Shown here in pieces: positions 17,573-26,464 of a stretch of 64,000 nt of DNA. Origin of the DNA: Chloroflexota bacterium (GTDB lineage Bacteria; Chloroflexota; UBA11872). The position numbers and the translations under genes are program-made. The notes beneath the pieces are model-generated. The model ran no database searches. It saw nothing but the letters and a program-made list of their open reading frames with translations, and had not been told where the DNA came from. Each line of letters opens with the position of its first letter. The stretch's first letter is position 1. Location: NCBI GenBank assembly GCA_026707285.1, contig JAPOXD010000019.1, positions 62,001 to 126,000 of the forward strand. The letters are read 5' to 3'.

Positions 17573-20158
17573 CTAGTTCGCTGCTCGAAGGTGAAATTCG
17601 TGCGCGCCGGCGCCGACGGACGCAATCGTGACCGTATCCGCGGCAACTTGGACGCCCGGCGGCGGCCGGTCAAACGGCGACGTTTCGCCGTCGATTACCA
17701 GTTCGTTCTGCGCCGCGTCCGTTCGCGGCAGCACCACATCCGCTGCCACACCGTCGGGCACCGTCACTTGAAGCTCGAAGGCGCCGTCGCGTCGCTGCCA
17801 GGCGACCTCGATATCCCCCTGCGGCGCAGGGTGGACGCCGCGCGCCCATTCCAATCCGCCGGGCCGGGGGCGAATCTCGCAGGTCGAGAATCCGGGGCCG
17901 GTCGGGTCCACGCCCAGCACGCGCGCCAAAAGCACGGTTCCGGTGAGCACCCCGCCGCTATGGACCAGGCTGCGGACGCCTGCGGGACGCACGCGTTGCT
18001 CGGTGGCCCAGGTGGCCATCTGCTCGTCGCGCACGATGCCGTTGCCCGCCGTGAAGTTGTCCCAGCCCTCCCAGATCGTGGGTTGGTCGGACGCGCCCAT
18101 CATGTAGGCGTAGCGCTCACCCAGCCGCTCGGTGCCGCCGGGCCGCGGCCCGGCCAGCATCAGCGCGTCGGCCACGTAGCCGTAGAACAAGGGGCTCGTC
18201 GGCACCATGTCCTCCGGCGGGTTCGCCAGGTGGTCGGCGATGCTCGCGGTCTGCTCCGGCGTCGCCACGCCATACATGATCGCCAGGGAGTTCCCCAGCT
18301 CGCTCACCACCGGCGATTGCGCGCCGTCGCGCACCGCGTCGACGAACAGCCCGCGCGACTCGTTCCAGAACTTCTCCCGCACCGTCGGGCGTACCTGTCC
18401 TGCAATCTCGCGCCAACGCGCGGCGTCGTCGTCCCGACCCACGTCGTCCGCCAGCGCCGCCGCGTCTTCCAGGCTCGCCACGTACAGGCAATTGGCGATG
18501 ACGCTCGCCCCGCGAAAGTCGTTGGGCGTCCAGTCGATGTGATAGAGCGGGTGCACCCAGGTCAGCAGGCCGGTGGTCCGATCACGGTGCGGGACGAACC
18601 AATCGAGCTGCTTCCGCACGCTCGGATACAGCTCATCCAGCACCCAGCGACGCCCGCCGTAGAGGTAGATTTCGCGAATGCGCGTGCTCCACTGGAGCAT
18701 GAAGTGCTGGTTAACGTGCGTCGGCCAAAAGCTGGGCGGGAACGCCATCATCAGGTTGCCGTCGCCGCGGTCGCTCAGCGTGAACAGGCGGAAGTAGCGG
18801 TCCACCACGGGCAGGTCGCCCCACGCGACGTGGGTGAAGCGTCCGCCATGGCTGCCGTCGCCGGCGCTCCAGGGCACGCGCTCGCGGTAGGAGTCGCAAA
18901 CGATCGTGTCCTCGATGTGCGACTCCATGGTGTCGACGCACGCCGTCCATACCTTGTTCAGCACCTCGTCCGAGCACTCGAAGCGCGCACGGACATCGGC
19001 CGGATAGCGATATTCGTTCAGGCCGATCGACTGGAGCCGCACCGGCTCGAGCCGGCTTCGCACCGTGACGTGCAGGTAGCGGAACTGTCGATACTCGCCG
19101 ACCTGCCAGGTCTGTCGGCCCTCGCGGGTGATGACGCGGTCGCCGTAGCGCAGCGCGGCCGGAATTCGCCCGCCCAGCAGCTGCTGGCCGTAGGTCACGT
19201 CCAGGATGGCCCCTGCCGGCGCCTCGAACTCGAGTCGGGGATAGCCGAAGAGCTGGCGCCCGAAGTCCACCACGACGTACGGAGCCCGAATCCCCTCGCC
19301 GGGGGCGAACACGCTCTGGAGCGTTGCCGCCGAATGGTCCGGTGTCAGCGTCGCCGACACCTCGTCCGCAATCGCGTTTTCCAGCGGCAGGTGTGGCTCG
19401 CTGTACAGCAACTCGGGGATGTCGATCTGCCCCGCGCGGCCCAGGTCGATGGTCTCGCCGATGTCCACGACCGCTCGCGGATAGACCATGCGCTCTTCCA
19501 TCTGCGGGATCTCGCGCTTCTCGAAGACGAACCACTCCACGTCGTTGCCGGTGATCTCGACCGCCCGCGACCAACCGCCGTCGTCGAAGTCCAACTCCAT
19601 CCAATCCGCCGGGTCGGCCCCGGCGTCGTAGACCTCGATGAATCCCACGAGGCTGTTGATCAGCTCGACGTCGGTGCGCCATCCGCGCGCGGGCTGCAAC
19701 ACCCAGTCCGAATCGGTGCCGATGGTCTGTGCCGAGCCGTCATCCAGGGTGAGATCGAGCTGCGTCCAGAACCCCGCCCGCTCACCGACCGAGTAGGACG
19801 AGCCGCTGCTGCTGCCCCAGCCCGTGCCGCGGCTGCCTTCGATGCCGTAGTGGTAGACCTGCACGGCGATCACGTTGCGTCCCGACGTCAGGTGCTCCGC
19901 CACGTCATGCGTGTCATAGCTTTTGCGCCGGGGATCGCTGCGCGCCGGTCCTCGGCCCACATAGCGTCCGTTGACCCACAGCACGTAGCGGTCGGCGGCC
20001 GATATGTGCAGCTCCGCCTGCGCGGCGTCTCTGCCCAACTCGAACGTCCGCCGGGCCATGAGATAGCAGTTGCGCGGCTTCGGGTCGCCGTCGGTCCAGA
20101 TCCACCGAGCCGGCCAGTGCGATACCGCCGTCAGTTCCGGCGGGGTAGTCGAATACAT
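17573..20158 (-). CDS. Alpha-L-rhamnosidase-like glycoside hydrolase (GH78-like)
   Basis: 861 aa. N-terminal beta domains (ARWIWTDGDPKPRNCYLMAR, DRYVLWVNGRYVGRGPARSD) are followed by an (alpha/alpha)6 barrel starting near VLNKVWTACVDTMESH. The active-site segment CDSYRERVPWSAGDG lies near residue 415-430 and matches the DxxRERLxWxGD motif of alpha-L-rhamnosidases. A C-terminal beta-sandwich ends the protein. No secretion signal is seen, so intracellular trimming of oligosaccharides is inferred. Together with the adjacent sulfatase it points to sulfated rhamnose-containing glycans. Substrate specificity inside GH78-like families varies. Confidence 0.82.
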   Translation of the reverse strand: MYSTTPPELTAVSHWPARWIWTDGDPKPRNCYLMARRTFELGRDAAQAELHISAADRYVLWVNGRYVGRGPARSDPRRKSYDTHDVAEHLTSGRNVIAVQVYHYGIEGSRGTGWGSSSGSSYSVGERAGFWTQLDLTLDDGSAQTIGTDSDWVLQPARGWRTDVELINSLVGFIEVYDAGADPADWMELDFDDGGWSRAVEITGNDVEWFVFEKREIPQMEERMVYPRAVVDIGETIDLGRAGQIDIPELLYSEPHLPLENAIADEVSATLTPDHSAATLQSVFAPGEGIRAPYVVVDFGRQLFGYPRLEFEAPAGAILDVTYGQQLLGGRIPAALRYGDRVITREGRQTWQVGEYRQFRYLHVTVRSRLEPVRLQSIGLNEYRYPADVRARFECSDEVLNKVWTACVDTMESHIEDTIVCDSYRERVPWSAGDGSHGGRFTHVAWGDLPVVDRYFRLFTLSDRGDGNLMMAFPPSFWPTHVNQHFMLQWSTRIREIYLYGGRRWVLDELYPSVRKQLDWFVPHRDRTTGLLTWVHPLYHIDWTPNDFRGASVIANCLYVASLEDAAALADDVGRDDDAARWREIAGQVRPTVREKFWNESRGLFVDAVRDGAQSPVVSELGNSLAIMYGVATPEQTASIADHLANPPEDMVPTSPLFYGYVADALMLAGPRPGGTERLGERYAYMMGASDQPTIWEGWDNFTAGNGIVRDEQMATWATEQRVRPAGVRSLVHSGGVLTGTVLLARVLGVDPTGPGFSTCEIRPRPGGLEWARGVHPAPQGDIEVAWQRRDGAFELQVTVPDGVAADVVLPRTDAAQNELVIDGETSPFDRPPPGVQVAADTVTIASVGAGAHEFHLRAAN

Positions 20159-20237
20159 GGCTCACTCCCGGCAACGCCCAATCGCCGCATGGTAGCGCCA
20201 GCGGCGGCGGTCAACTGACGCGAGGTCAGTGACGGAC

Positions 20238-21842
20238 TTACTCGGGCGTCACCTCGACCGTCAGTCGCCGCACGTCGGTTCCGGCAAGCTCAGGACCCGA
20301 CGCGCGGCCGTACAGCGTGAGGTAGCACAGCCCCGGAGCATCGCCCTGGATTGGCAACCGGCGCTCCGAGCCGTTTGCACTCACGATCACCTCGCCTCGG
20401 CCGATGTCCCAGGCCACGGTTACCGGCGTCCAAATGCCCGCCGGCAACTCCACGATGCCCAGGGACGCGTCCACGGCGGCGTCCGTCCGGCGATCGTTGG
20501 GACGCCAGAACGCCTCGTCCAACACGAGGTCGACGCCAAGCGCGTCCGCCGCGCGCCGAATCTCGAAACGCAGCTCGCCCTTCGGACCAAACGGGAAGTT
20601 CCGCTCAGCCGCCGTGGGCCGCTCGTCCACGCGGCGCAAGCGCAGCATCGCCTCTCCGTCCTCGTGGGCCACGCCGACCCCGCCGCAGCCGTTAGTGGAC
20701 CACCCGCGCAGGCCATGGGTGAAGTCGTCGGCGTCGGTCGTTTCGGTCAGCACGTCGGGATCGAATACCACGTAGTCCGTCTCCACCCGCCGCCAGCCGG
20801 CAATCACGTGCGCAAACTGAACTAGGACGCGGCCGTCGGACAGCGGGTTGATGATCGGGTAGCTCACCTGGTCGTCCACGTTGTCGCGGTCGATCTGCCG
20901 CGCGAACTCGCGGTAGCCCTGCCAGGTGGCCCCGTCGTCATCTGATATGGCGGCATTCATGACATGCCGGGACGCATGCACCTGGCGCGTTTCGCCGCCG
21001 AATGGCGGGCCCTGCGTGTTGTTCCAGACGAGCATCAACCGACCGTCGGCCAAGCGCGCCACCGAGCACGGAGAATTAGGTGCCCGGAAACGCGTCCGTT
21101 GCGGCGGGCTCCAGGTACGACCATCGCTCGAGAACGACTCATAGAGCCGACGGAACTGGGTGCGAATGACCATCCAGACCCGACCGTCGCCAAGCTCCGC
21201 GGCCGTGGGCTCGACCGCCCCGGAGTGGCTGTGGCGCCCGCCGGAGGGCACTGGCAGCTCCGTCGAGTCGGCGTGCCAGGTGCGCCCGCCATCGTCCGAA
21301 TAGCACGACTTGGCCACGTTCTTCCCGGCCTCGCGGTCGAAGTCATAGAAGTGCAGCGGCAGCAGCAGTCGCCCGCTGGACAGCTGCGTGAACCCCAGCA
21401 GCGCACCGGTGTACTCATGGCCGTAGTCCACGCGGTGCGGCGGCTCCCAGGTAGTGCCGCCGTCGCGGGAGGCGACGTGAAAGACGTCGCAGCGCATTTC
21501 GTCGCGACCCGGACGCTCGATGTCCTTCGGCCACTTGAGAAACCGCATCCCGATCCCGTGCAGGTCGCCGTTTCGGTCGACGAGAGCGCGACCAAGCGTC
21601 CAGAGCCCCGCACTGCCGGGCATGGTGTGGACCACCTCCGGCTCGGACCAGACGACGGGTATGCCGCGACCGCGTCGCATCACCAGGCGCTCCGGCGTCC
21701 ACGGATCGTCGAAGGCCGCGCCCCCCAGCGTCTCTTGAAAGGGCGGCTTGCCCTCGGCGGTCAGCGTGAAGAACTGCCCGTCGGGCAGCTCGACGATCTG
21801 CCCGAGCCTGGTGCCGGCGCGGTAGCGGGGGGTAGCGAGCAT
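20238..21842 (-). CDS. Asp-box (BNR) sialidase-like protein with C-terminal jelly-roll region
   Basis: 534 aa, starting at ATG 21842 (AAGGAAGA upstream). Asp-box repeats are visible: SRDGGTTW, SDDGGRTW, SSDGRTW and SDDDGATW, as in six-bladed sialidase propellers. A typical GGRHSHSGAVEPT and VWNNTQGPP pattern accompanies them. The last ~150 residues (GLRGWSTNGCGG onward) look like a separate beta-rich carbohydrate-binding-like region. No signal peptide. It could be a glycosidase or a carbohydrate-recognising propeller; sialic acid activity is not implied. It sits upstream of the rhamnosidase and sulfatase on the same strand. Confidence 0.75.
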   Translation of the reverse strand: MLATPRYRAGTRLGQIVELPDGQFFTLTAEGKPPFQETLGGAAFDDPWTPERLVMRRGRGIPVVWSEPEVVHTMPGSAGLWTLGRALVDRNGDLHGIGMRFLKWPKDIERPGRDEMRCDVFHVASRDGGTTWEPPHRVDYGHEYTGALLGFTQLSSGRLLLPLHFYDFDREAGKNVAKSCYSDDGGRTWHADSTELPVPSGGRHSHSGAVEPTAAELGDGRVWMVIRTQFRRLYESFSSDGRTWSPPQRTRFRAPNSPCSVARLADGRLMLVWNNTQGPPFGGETRQVHASRHVMNAAISDDDGATWQGYREFARQIDRDNVDDQVSYPIINPLSDGRVLVQFAHVIAGWRRVETDYVVFDPDVLTETTDADDFTHGLRGWSTNGCGGVGVAHEDGEAMLRLRRVDERPTAAERNFPFGPKGELRFEIRRAADALGVDLVLDEAFWRPNDRRTDAAVDASLGIVELPAGIWTPVTVAWDIGRGEVIVSANGSERRLPIQGDAPGLCYLTLYGRASGPELAGTDVRRLTVEVTPE

Positions 21843-21953
21843 CTGGTCTTCCTTGCCTGAGCGATTCGAAACCGGCGAGCGGCGCGCAAGCCTACCAGCG
21901 GGGCAGGGAATCCTTGGGATACGCTGCGGAGTCCCCCGCCGGGAGCACCGCGC

Positions 21954-22892
21954 ATGGCCAAGCCGCACCGAATGACGCCCGACGAGATCAAAACACAGCT
22001 CGAGGGCCCGGTGATGTCGATTCCCACCAGCTTTCTGGCCGACGGCCCGATCGACTACGACGGCGTCGCCAACATCATCGAGACCGGCATCGCGGGCGGG
22101 ACGCAGGTCGCGCTGCTCACGATCGGCGACAGCCAGTTCGCCTACATGCGCGAGCAGGAAGTGGCGGACATCACGCAATTCGTCGTGGAGCGCACGGCTG
22201 GACGCGCAATGGTCGTCGCCGCCACCGGCCTCTGGGCCACGACCCAATCCGTCGAGTTCGCGCACTACGCGCGGGACGTCGGCGCGGACGTGGTGATGGC
22301 GGCGCCGTCCGGTCAGCTGGGCGATCCGGTCGGCATGGCGGCCCACTACAAGGCCGTGGCAGCGGTCATGCCGGTGATGGTCGTCGGCTTTCCGCCGCAC
22401 GAGATGCTGCATCGGCTGGTGGACGAGCCGAATATCTGCTGCATGAAGGAGGACGGCACGGACGCCTACGCCGTGCAGACCATCGAGGAATTCGACGGCC
22501 ACTGGAAGTTCATGAGCGGCGGCAAGCTTGGGCGTCACATGCTGCAGTGGACCTACGGCTGCCGCAGCTTCATGGACTGGTCCACCAGCTTCGCGCCCCA
22601 TGTCGGCCGGCGGTTCTGGGAGTCGCTCCAGTCGGGCGAAATCGCCGACGCGGCGAAGGTGGTGCGGGACATCGAGACGCCGCTGTTCGATTTGTCCGGC
22701 CACCCCAAGGTCGTCCGCATCGGCAAGGCATTTCCCGGTGGGTGGCAGTCGCTCTGGCGTGCCTGCCTGGAGCTCAACGGCATCGCGTCGCGGCACCTAC
22801 GGCTGCCGCACACGTCGGCGGATGAGGCCGACCTCGATCAAGTGAAGCCGGAGCTCCAGCGACTGGGTCTAGTGGGGACGTCCGCCGGCTAG
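21954..22892 (+). CDS. DapA superfamily protein (paralogue of the 46.8-49.5 kb array)
   Basis: 312 aa. LEGPVMSIPTSFLADGPIDYDG is the first strand; LTIGDSQFAYM occupies the GTTGE position; CMKEDG holds the Schiff-base lysine. The N-terminal layout DEIKTQLEGP..S.PT resembles the three tandem paralogues at 46.8-49.5 kb, so all share an origin. Typical for a keto-acid aldolase or dehydratase with a modified substrate pocket. It is divergent from the Asp-box gene, with about 110 bp between the two starts that should hold both promoters. Confidence 0.8.
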   Translation: MAKPHRMTPDEIKTQLEGPVMSIPTSFLADGPIDYDGVANIIETGIAGGTQVALLTIGDSQFAYMREQEVADITQFVVERTAGRAMVVAATGLWATTQSVEFAHYARDVGADVVMAAPSGQLGDPVGMAAHYKAVAAVMPVMVVGFPPHEMLHRLVDEPNICCMKEDGTDAYAVQTIEEFDGHWKFMSGGKLGRHMLQWTYGCRSFMDWSTSFAPHVGRRFWESLQSGEIADAAKVVRDIETPLFDLSGHPKVVRIGKAFPGGWQSLWRACLELNGIASRHLRLPHTSADEADLDQVKPELQRLGLVGTSAG

Positions 22893-23035
22893 GAGACGTC
22901 GCCGCGGCCCTACGAATGAGCCGGGCATTGCCGAGTTGAACAGCATCCAGGCCGCAAGAGTGTCACCGGCACAGGATCCCTGACCTCGGTGGGGAAGCCT
23001 TCGGGCTCGGGCGAACGATCGGCTGGAGCTAGCGG

Positions 23036-24007
23036 CTACTCGCCCGACTGGCTGCGCCCGCGCACGTCGAACGCGTCGCGCAAGCCGTCACCCATGAAGT
23101 TGATGGAAAGCACCGCGATGCTGATCGCGGCGCCCGGAGCGATCCACAGCCACGGGAAGCCAGCCAGGAAGGCAATGCCGCGCGCGCTGTTGATCATGGA
23201 GCCCCAGCTCGCGGCGGGCTCCGTGACGCCGAATCCGAGGAAGCTCAGCCCGGCCTCGGCCAGAATCGCGCCGGCCACGCCCAGCGTGATCGCCACGGTC
23301 ACCGGGCCGACGATGTTCGGCAGGATGTGGCGCGAGATGATGTGCCGTTGACCGGCGCCCAGCGTGCGCGACGCCATAACGTATTCCAACTCGCGCATCA
23401 CCAAGATGTTGCCGCGGAACAGCCGCGCCAAGCCAGGCCAGCCGAAGATTCCAATGATTACCATGATGTTGAAAATATTCGGACCAGTAATACCGGCCAG
23501 GATGATGATGAGAATGAACGTGGGAAAGGTCATCACGAAGTCCGTAAATCGCATCAGTGCATCGTCGATGTAGCCGCCGGCAAGCCCTGCTATGGACCCG
23601 ATGATGAACCCGATGACGACGTAGATGGAAACCGCCACGATGCCCACCGACAGCGACACGCGCGCGCCCTGCAGGATGCGGCTGAACACGTCACGCCCGA
23701 CTTGATCGGTGCCCATCCAGTTCACGGTGTCCGGGGGCCGGTTGACTTTGAACAGGTGGGGCTTCTCGGGGTCAAACGGCGACACGATGGCCTGGCTAGC
23801 GGCCAGCAACGCCATGATGATGAGACAAATGAATCCCGCCAGGGCCAGCTTGTGCGAGAGGAATCGACGAATCGCCCGCCGAAACGGCGACAACTCCGGC
23901 GGAAGGTGAATGAGGTCGTCGTCGGCCGCCAGATCGGCAGCCGCTTGGGACCTGGCTGCACCCGGTTGGGCGCTGTCGTCGTCCATCGCTCGGCTCTCGG
24001 TGCTCAT
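23036..24007 (-). CDS. Dipeptide/oligopeptide-type ABC permease (DppC-like)
   Basis: 323 aa from ATG 24007. A roughly 50-residue cytoplasmic N-terminus precedes the first helix, LALAGFICLIIMALLAASQ. MGTDQVGRDVFSRILQGARVSL is the DppC/OppC signature, and RTLGAGQRHIISRHILPN is the EAA-loop that contacts the ATPase. The ending AISIAVLSINFMGDGLRDAFD is standard. It follows the DppB-like gene by 19 bp. No ATPase or binding protein is adjacent, so its partners must be encoded elsewhere. Likely imports peptides or, in this context, oligosaccharides. Confidence 0.9.
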   Translation of the reverse strand: MSTESRAMDDDSAQPGAARSQAAADLAADDDLIHLPPELSPFRRAIRRFLSHKLALAGFICLIIMALLAASQAIVSPFDPEKPHLFKVNRPPDTVNWMGTDQVGRDVFSRILQGARVSLSVGIVAVSIYVVIGFIIGSIAGLAGGYIDDALMRFTDFVMTFPTFILIIILAGITGPNIFNIMVIIGIFGWPGLARLFRGNILVMRELEYVMASRTLGAGQRHIISRHILPNIVGPVTVAITLGVAGAILAEAGLSFLGFGVTEPAASWGSMINSARGIAFLAGFPWLWIAPGAAISIAVLSINFMGDGLRDAFDVRGRSQSGE

Positions 24008-24026
24008 GCGCCCCTTCGCTCCCGAC

Positions 24027-24995
24027 TCACGTGTGGCGCACCCGCGGGTCGACCCACGCGTACGCAATGTCTGTAAGGAGATTCGCCGCCAGCGTAATCA
24101 CCGACGAGATGATCAGCACGCCCATGATGACCGGGTAGTCACGCTGCAACAGGGCCGTGTAGCCCAGCAAGCCGATGCCCGGCCAGCGGAATATCGTTTC
24201 GACTATCAGCGCGCCGCCGAACAGCACCGGCAGTCGCAGTCCGATTAGCGTGACGATGGGGATCAGCGCGTTGCGGAACACATGCTTCCAGAGAATGAGC
24301 CGCTCACTCAGGCCCTTGGCCCGGGCCGTCGTCACGAAGTCGGCGGAGATGGTGTCGAGCACGGACGCACGCGCATAGCGCATCAGGCCGGCGATGTCGT
24401 TCATCGCCAGCGCGAACACCGGCAGCACCGCATGGTGCAGCAGGTCCCAGTTGATGCCGGTTTCGCCACCGGGCGTCCACATGCCGAACGTCGGGAACCA
24501 CCCCAGCGTCACCGCGAAGATGAACATGCCCATCAGGGCGAAGAAGAACTCCGGCACCGACAGCATGAAGAAGGCGCTGATCGTGAGCGTGTAGTCCAGG
24601 CGCGAGTATTGGTAAAGCGCGGAAATCACACCGAACAGCAAGCCAAGGGCCAGGCCCACCGCCACCGTGGCCGTCATCAAGCTGATCGTCGGCGGCAGCC
24701 GGTCGATGATCAGTTCCAGCACGGGAACATTGTGCGTCTGGATGGAGTAGCCCAGATTGCCTTGGATGGCCTCCTTCAGCCAGAGGAAGTACTGCACCGG
24801 CACCGGCTTATCGAGGCCGTATTCCTTGAGGAGCTCCTCGATGTCATGGGGCCCCATGTAAAGCATCTCTTCGGGATCGATCAAGGCCTGAATCGGGTCG
24901 CCCGGTGCGAGCTGGAAGACGATGAACGAGGTCAGGGACAGCAAGAACATCAGCGGAATCGAGATAAGTACGCGGCGGATGATGTATTGGGTCAT
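24027..24995 (-). CDS. Dipeptide/oligopeptide-type ABC permease (DppB-like)
   Basis: 322 aa. The N-terminal YIIRRVLISIPLMFLLSLTSFIVFQLAPGDP is the classic DppB/OppB opening. Later ARASVLDTISADFVTTARAKGL is the EAA-loop and FRWPGIGLLGYTALLQRDYPV the C-terminal signature. Six membrane segments. It is the promoter-proximal gene of a two-gene permease unit with the DppC-like gene. Family assignment is firm; the cargo is unknown. Confidence 0.9.
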   Translation of the reverse strand: MTQYIIRRVLISIPLMFLLSLTSFIVFQLAPGDPIQALIDPEEMLYMGPHDIEELLKEYGLDKPVPVQYFLWLKEAIQGNLGYSIQTHNVPVLELIIDRLPPTISLMTATVAVGLALGLLFGVISALYQYSRLDYTLTISAFFMLSVPEFFFALMGMFIFAVTLGWFPTFGMWTPGGETGINWDLLHHAVLPVFALAMNDIAGLMRYARASVLDTISADFVTTARAKGLSERLILWKHVFRNALIPIVTLIGLRLPVLFGGALIVETIFRWPGIGLLGYTALLQRDYPVIMGVLIISSVITLAANLLTDIAYAWVDPRVRHT

Positions 24996-25243
24996 GTCAT
25001 CCCCTCACGCCGAAGCGTGGTCCCTGAGTAGCGCGTCCGCTGCACGCAAGAGTCCCGAGTACGGGCATGCTACTCAATTCACGTTGTGACCGGCAACACG
25101 ACCGACGGCACGCCTGACAACCCGCGGAGTCCCTGGGACGCGATCACCGTCGCACTCGCGGGATTCGCGCAGCGCGAGCCGTCGTGGTGTACTCGGTCTG
25201 CGAAGCCTCCGCAGCCCGGCAGGGCTCGAAGGAGCTCAGGCCC

Positions 25244-26452
25244 ATGCTGACCCAGGCCACCTACGCTCGCGACGGCCGACGCGCCACCATTTCGGTCGAG
25301 CGCATCGACACGTTTCTCGAATACACGGACACCATCGTGAACTTTCCGGGAATCGTCGTGCTCGACGGGGATCGGCTGGTGCTGAGCGCCAACCACGCCC
25401 GTCACGGCGACTGGGACGGCGAGCCGCTCCGCACGTTCCTGTCCGAGGACGGCGGCGCTTCCTGGACGCTGCTGGGGCTCGACAGCCCGTTCCTCAACGC
25501 CCACCCGCTGACCGGTGAGAACTACCTCACCTTCGCCGGCGGCAACCGCGGATACATGCGGGACGGCACCATCACCCACATCGACGTCCACCAGGCCGAC
25601 CTCGAGAAACGCGCGTGGAGCCGGCGCGAAGGCCCGATGCACGCCATCATGCAAACGCCCGACCCCACGTTTCGCTGGCGTCGCTGGAGTGCGTCCGGCG
25701 AGCCGCTGGAGAACCGCCTCATCACCCTTCAGCACACGCCCTGGGAGACGGGGTCGTACGAAAACTACGCCAGGATTCTCGAACTCGGCGACGGGGAGCT
25801 GCTCACGGCAATGGGCGTGCTCGCCGGCGCGCCGCCGCGCCTGCCCGGCGTGGACCGCCGCGGCCGCCCCCACTACAACATGCGCTTTTCGGCGTGCATC
25901 GTCCGCTCACACGACAACGGTCAAACCTGGGAGGTCACGGCGGCCTTCCATCCCTGGGAGCACGAGCAGGTCTACGGCCCGCACGACCGACCCGTCGACG
26001 AAGGATTCGACGAAGCCGACCTGGAGATCGCGTCCAACGGCGACCTGGTGCTGATCATGCGCAGCGGCTCGTACTCGCCGATTTTCCAGACGCGTTCCAC
26101 CGACGGCGGCGAGACCTGGTCCGAGCCTGAAAACATGGGCTGGCCCGCCGTGAAGCCCCGGCTTCACCTTCTGTCGAACGGCGTATTGGCGGTCGTCTCG
26201 GGTCGGGGCGGCTATGGGCACCCGCAGATCACGCACGTGACCCTGAGCCTCGACGGCACCGGCAACCACTGGGAGATGCCCTTCGCCTTCCACACCGGAC
26301 CCGGGTGCTCCTACACGACGACCTTCGTCAAGGACGGCCAGCTGCACGTCGTCTTCTCGCACTCCGACTTCACCCGCGAGATGGGCGCCCACCAGCTGCC
26401 CTCGCAGCGCATCCGGCGCGCGGTGATCAATGTCGAAGCCCACGATGGCTAA
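25244..26452 (+). CDS. Asp-box (BNR/sialidase-like) paralogue 1 of 4
   Basis: 402 aa from ATG 25244 (AAGGAG upstream, 10 nt). Asp-boxes: SEDGGASW, SHDNGQTW, STDGGETW and a variant SLDGTGNHW. A hallmark shared with the next three genes is the N-terminal ISVERIDTxxE..D.I.NFPG and the C-terminal AFHTGPGCSYT...SDFTREMG..LPSQRIRRAVI. No signal peptide or membrane segment. Predicted beta-propeller, possibly a carbohydrate hydrolase or binding protein; the absence of a recognised Arg triad by eye argues against a classical sialidase. First gene of a same-strand tandem set. Confidence 0.75.
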   Translation: MLTQATYARDGRRATISVERIDTFLEYTDTIVNFPGIVVLDGDRLVLSANHARHGDWDGEPLRTFLSEDGGASWTLLGLDSPFLNAHPLTGENYLTFAGGNRGYMRDGTITHIDVHQADLEKRAWSRREGPMHAIMQTPDPTFRWRRWSASGEPLENRLITLQHTPWETGSYENYARILELGDGELLTAMGVLAGAPPRLPGVDRRGRPHYNMRFSACIVRSHDNGQTWEVTAAFHPWEHEQVYGPHDRPVDEGFDEADLEIASNGDLVLIMRSGSYSPIFQTRSTDGGETWSEPENMGWPAVKPRLHLLSNGVLAVVSGRGGYGHPQITHVTLSLDGTGNHWEMPFAFHTGPGCSYTTTFVKDGQLHVVFSHSDFTREMGAHQLPSQRIRRAVINVEAHDG

Positions 26453-26464
26453 TCGGAGGCACGC

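Noticed and set aside
17591-20218. 875-codon open frame on the plus strand opposite the rhamnosidase
   Set aside because: It is the antisense shadow of a high-GC gene: His/Arg/Val-rich, no domain and no ribosome site; the minus-strand frame has full GH78-like similarity.
21843-22796. 5' extension of the Asp-box protein toward 22796
   Set aside because: The extension is opposite the intact DapA-like gene (21954-22892) and lacks Asp-boxes; ATG 21842 with AAGGAAGA is the natural start.
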